Part shown: positions 17,865 to 18,634 of the stretch, one piece after another | Layout of the letters: each line of letters opens with the position of its first letter | Numbering within the stretch: position 1 is the first letter of the stretch | NCBI GenBank assembly: GCA_046728115.1 | Contig: JBKPDW010000170.1 | Span: 1 to 18,634 of the forward strand | DNA: 18,634 bases | Direction of reading: 5' to 3' | From: CAVSWN01 sp046728115 | Lineage (GTDB): Bacteria; Acidobacteriota; Vicinamibacteria; Vicinamibacterales; CAVVIG01 | The notes under the pieces: generated by a model | Database searches by the model: none | Seen by the model: only the letters and a program-made list of their open reading frames with translations | What the model was told of the DNA's origin: nothing | Made by a program: the position numbers and the translations under genes

Positions 17865-18395
17865 ATGAAGAGTGTGTTGGTCGGTATGTCGTTGCTCGCC
17901 GTGATGTTCATGGCGGCAGTCGCTACGGCACAGCATCCGGCGATGCCGCCAGGCATGTCGCACGAACGCACCTCGCGCAGATGAAAAAAGATGCAGAGAT
18001 GAAGAAGCGCGGCGCCGCTGCGATGGGATTCGATCAGGATGCGACCACACATCATTTCGGGCTGACGACAACGGGCGCGTTCATCCAGGTGCAGGTGAAC
18101 GATCCTGCAGACGTGGCGAACCGCGACGCGATTCGCGCGCACCTCAAGGAGATCGCCGGTGAGTTCGCACAAGGCGATTTCAGCAAGCCGTTCATGACGC
18201 ACGACGAGATGCCACCCGGCGTCGAGGCCATGCGGATTAAAGGCTGCGATCACCCTCAGTTTCGAGGAGATCGAATCCGGCGGAAGGGTGCGGATCACGA
18301 CGGCCGATCCCGAGGCCCTAAAGAGCGTCCACGACTTCGTGCGCTACCAGATCACGGAGCATCGGACAGGCGATCCGTTGACCGTTCAAAAATAA
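17865..18395 (+). pseudogene. Secreted hypothetical protein, split by two compensating frameshifts
   Basis: ATG 17865 follows AGGAGG (17851-17856) and encodes a signal peptide (VGMSLLAVMFMAAVATAQ), then HPAMPPGMSHE before the frame fails and stops at 17984. Losing one base at about 17967-17968 explains the shift: the next frame continues HLAQMKKDAEMKKRGAAAMG up to PPGVEAMR. At about 18236 it shifts again (one extra base, or two missing) back to the first frame, which reads LKAAITLSFEEIESGGRVRI to HRTGDPLTVQK and TAA 18393-18395. The rebuilt protein is about 176 aa. It resembles unnamed exported proteins I associate with Acidobacteriota, often with the HLAQM, THHF and RYQITEHRTGD segments. Function is unknown. 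Both ends share a frame, so the gene body is intact apart from these two points. Confidence 0.8.
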
Positions 18396-18428
18396 TCTAG
18401 CAGCGGTTGTCCTGATCGGAGAGTTGCG

Positions 18429-18452
18429 TGGCGCCGCACTCCGCGGGCGCCA
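18429..18452. terminator. GC-rich hairpin between convergent genes
   Basis: TGGCGCC (18429-18435) and GGCGCCA (18446-18452) form a 7-bp stem with a 10-base loop in the 57-base gap between a rightward and a leftward gene. No T run follows on either strand, so it is a weak bidirectional terminator candidate. Confidence 0.35.
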
Positions 18453-18634
18453 TCACCGACCGGTCGCAAACGGTTCCCCGAGAACCGCCTCGAGCATCCG
18501 CAGGACATCGGCCGAATGGCCCACGAACAAGACGATAACCCGATCGCGTTTGTAGAAGTGCGGCGTATCCATCCATGAAACCTGCGACTGCCCGATCGGA
18601 GTCCCCGTCGGCGATACCTTCGACGCGTCTCTGT
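18453..18634 (-). CDS. C-terminal end of an unknown protein (5' part outside window)
   Basis: The last 60 or so codons of a minus-strand gene are visible, ending with TGA at 18455-18453. The frame is open to the window edge and reads VSPTGTPIGQSQVSWMDTPH, then YKRDRVIVLFVGHSADVLRM and LEAVLGEPFATGR. The RVIVLFVG strand followed by an amphipathic helix suggests a mixed alpha/beta domain. No family is recognised. Coding status rests on the open frame, its protein-like composition and its convergent position after a hairpin. Confidence 0.5.
   Translation of the reverse strand, partial: RDASKVSPTGTPIGQSQVSWMDTPHFYKRDRVIVLFVGHSADVLRMLEAVLGEPFATGR

Overview
This window is GC-rich bacterial DNA packed with genes. 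It looks like a chromosome or metagenome contig of an Acidobacteriota-type organism, possibly Vicinamibacteria. That placement is an inference from two small secreted proteins (2043-2375 and 17865-18395) that resemble families I know from that phylum, from the base composition and from the gene mix. No rRNA, tRNA, transposase, integrase or CRISPR array was seen.

Left half (1-8844): every gene is on the minus strand, tightly spaced and often overlapping. Read in transcription order it starts with a secreted Cys/His-rich protein (8844-8488) and a TolC-type outer-membrane channel (8396-7146). A CusB-type periplasmic adaptor with two N-terminal heavy-metal-binding domains follows (7139-5652), then a CusA-type heavy-metal RND pump (5659-2372) and a small secreted DUF5818-like protein (2375-2043). 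Together these form a complete Cu/Ag-type tripartite efflux system. The same strand continues with four poorly known genes: a Cys-rich zinc-ribbon-like protein, an AAA_28/NadR-like P-loop NTPase, a 145-aa unknown, and a membrane-anchored SAM methyltransferase that runs off the left edge.

Middle and right (9100-17139): one plus-strand operon for sulfur metabolism. It encodes a four-cluster ferredoxin fused to an NrfD/PsrC-type membrane anchor, a large molybdopterin oxidoreductase, DsrE2, TusA, a CstB-like persulfide dioxygenase, a pseudo-rhodanese/rhodanese pair and a ClC anion channel. It ends in a good rho-independent terminator (17162-17193). Neither redox subunit has a Tat signal, so I read the complex as cytoplasm-facing and SoeABC-like: sulfane sulfur is passed by rhodanese, TusA and DsrE2, persulfide is oxidised to sulfite, and sulfite may be oxidised to sulfate with electrons going to the quinone pool. 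An 8-bp inverted repeat at 9025-9050 is a candidate operator.

Right end: a five-helix membrane protein on the minus strand, a secreted plus-strand protein, and the 3' end of an unknown minus-strand gene.

The most striking anomaly is a run of lesions confined to the right half: a +1 frameshift near the 5' end of the molybdoenzyme gene, a -1 frameshift in the persulfide dioxygenase gene, an amber codon and no standard start codon in the ClC gene, and two mutually compensating frameshifts in the last complete gene. The sequence on both sides of each lesion is still protein-like, so either local sequence errors or very recent decay explains them. This must be settled before the operon is called functional.
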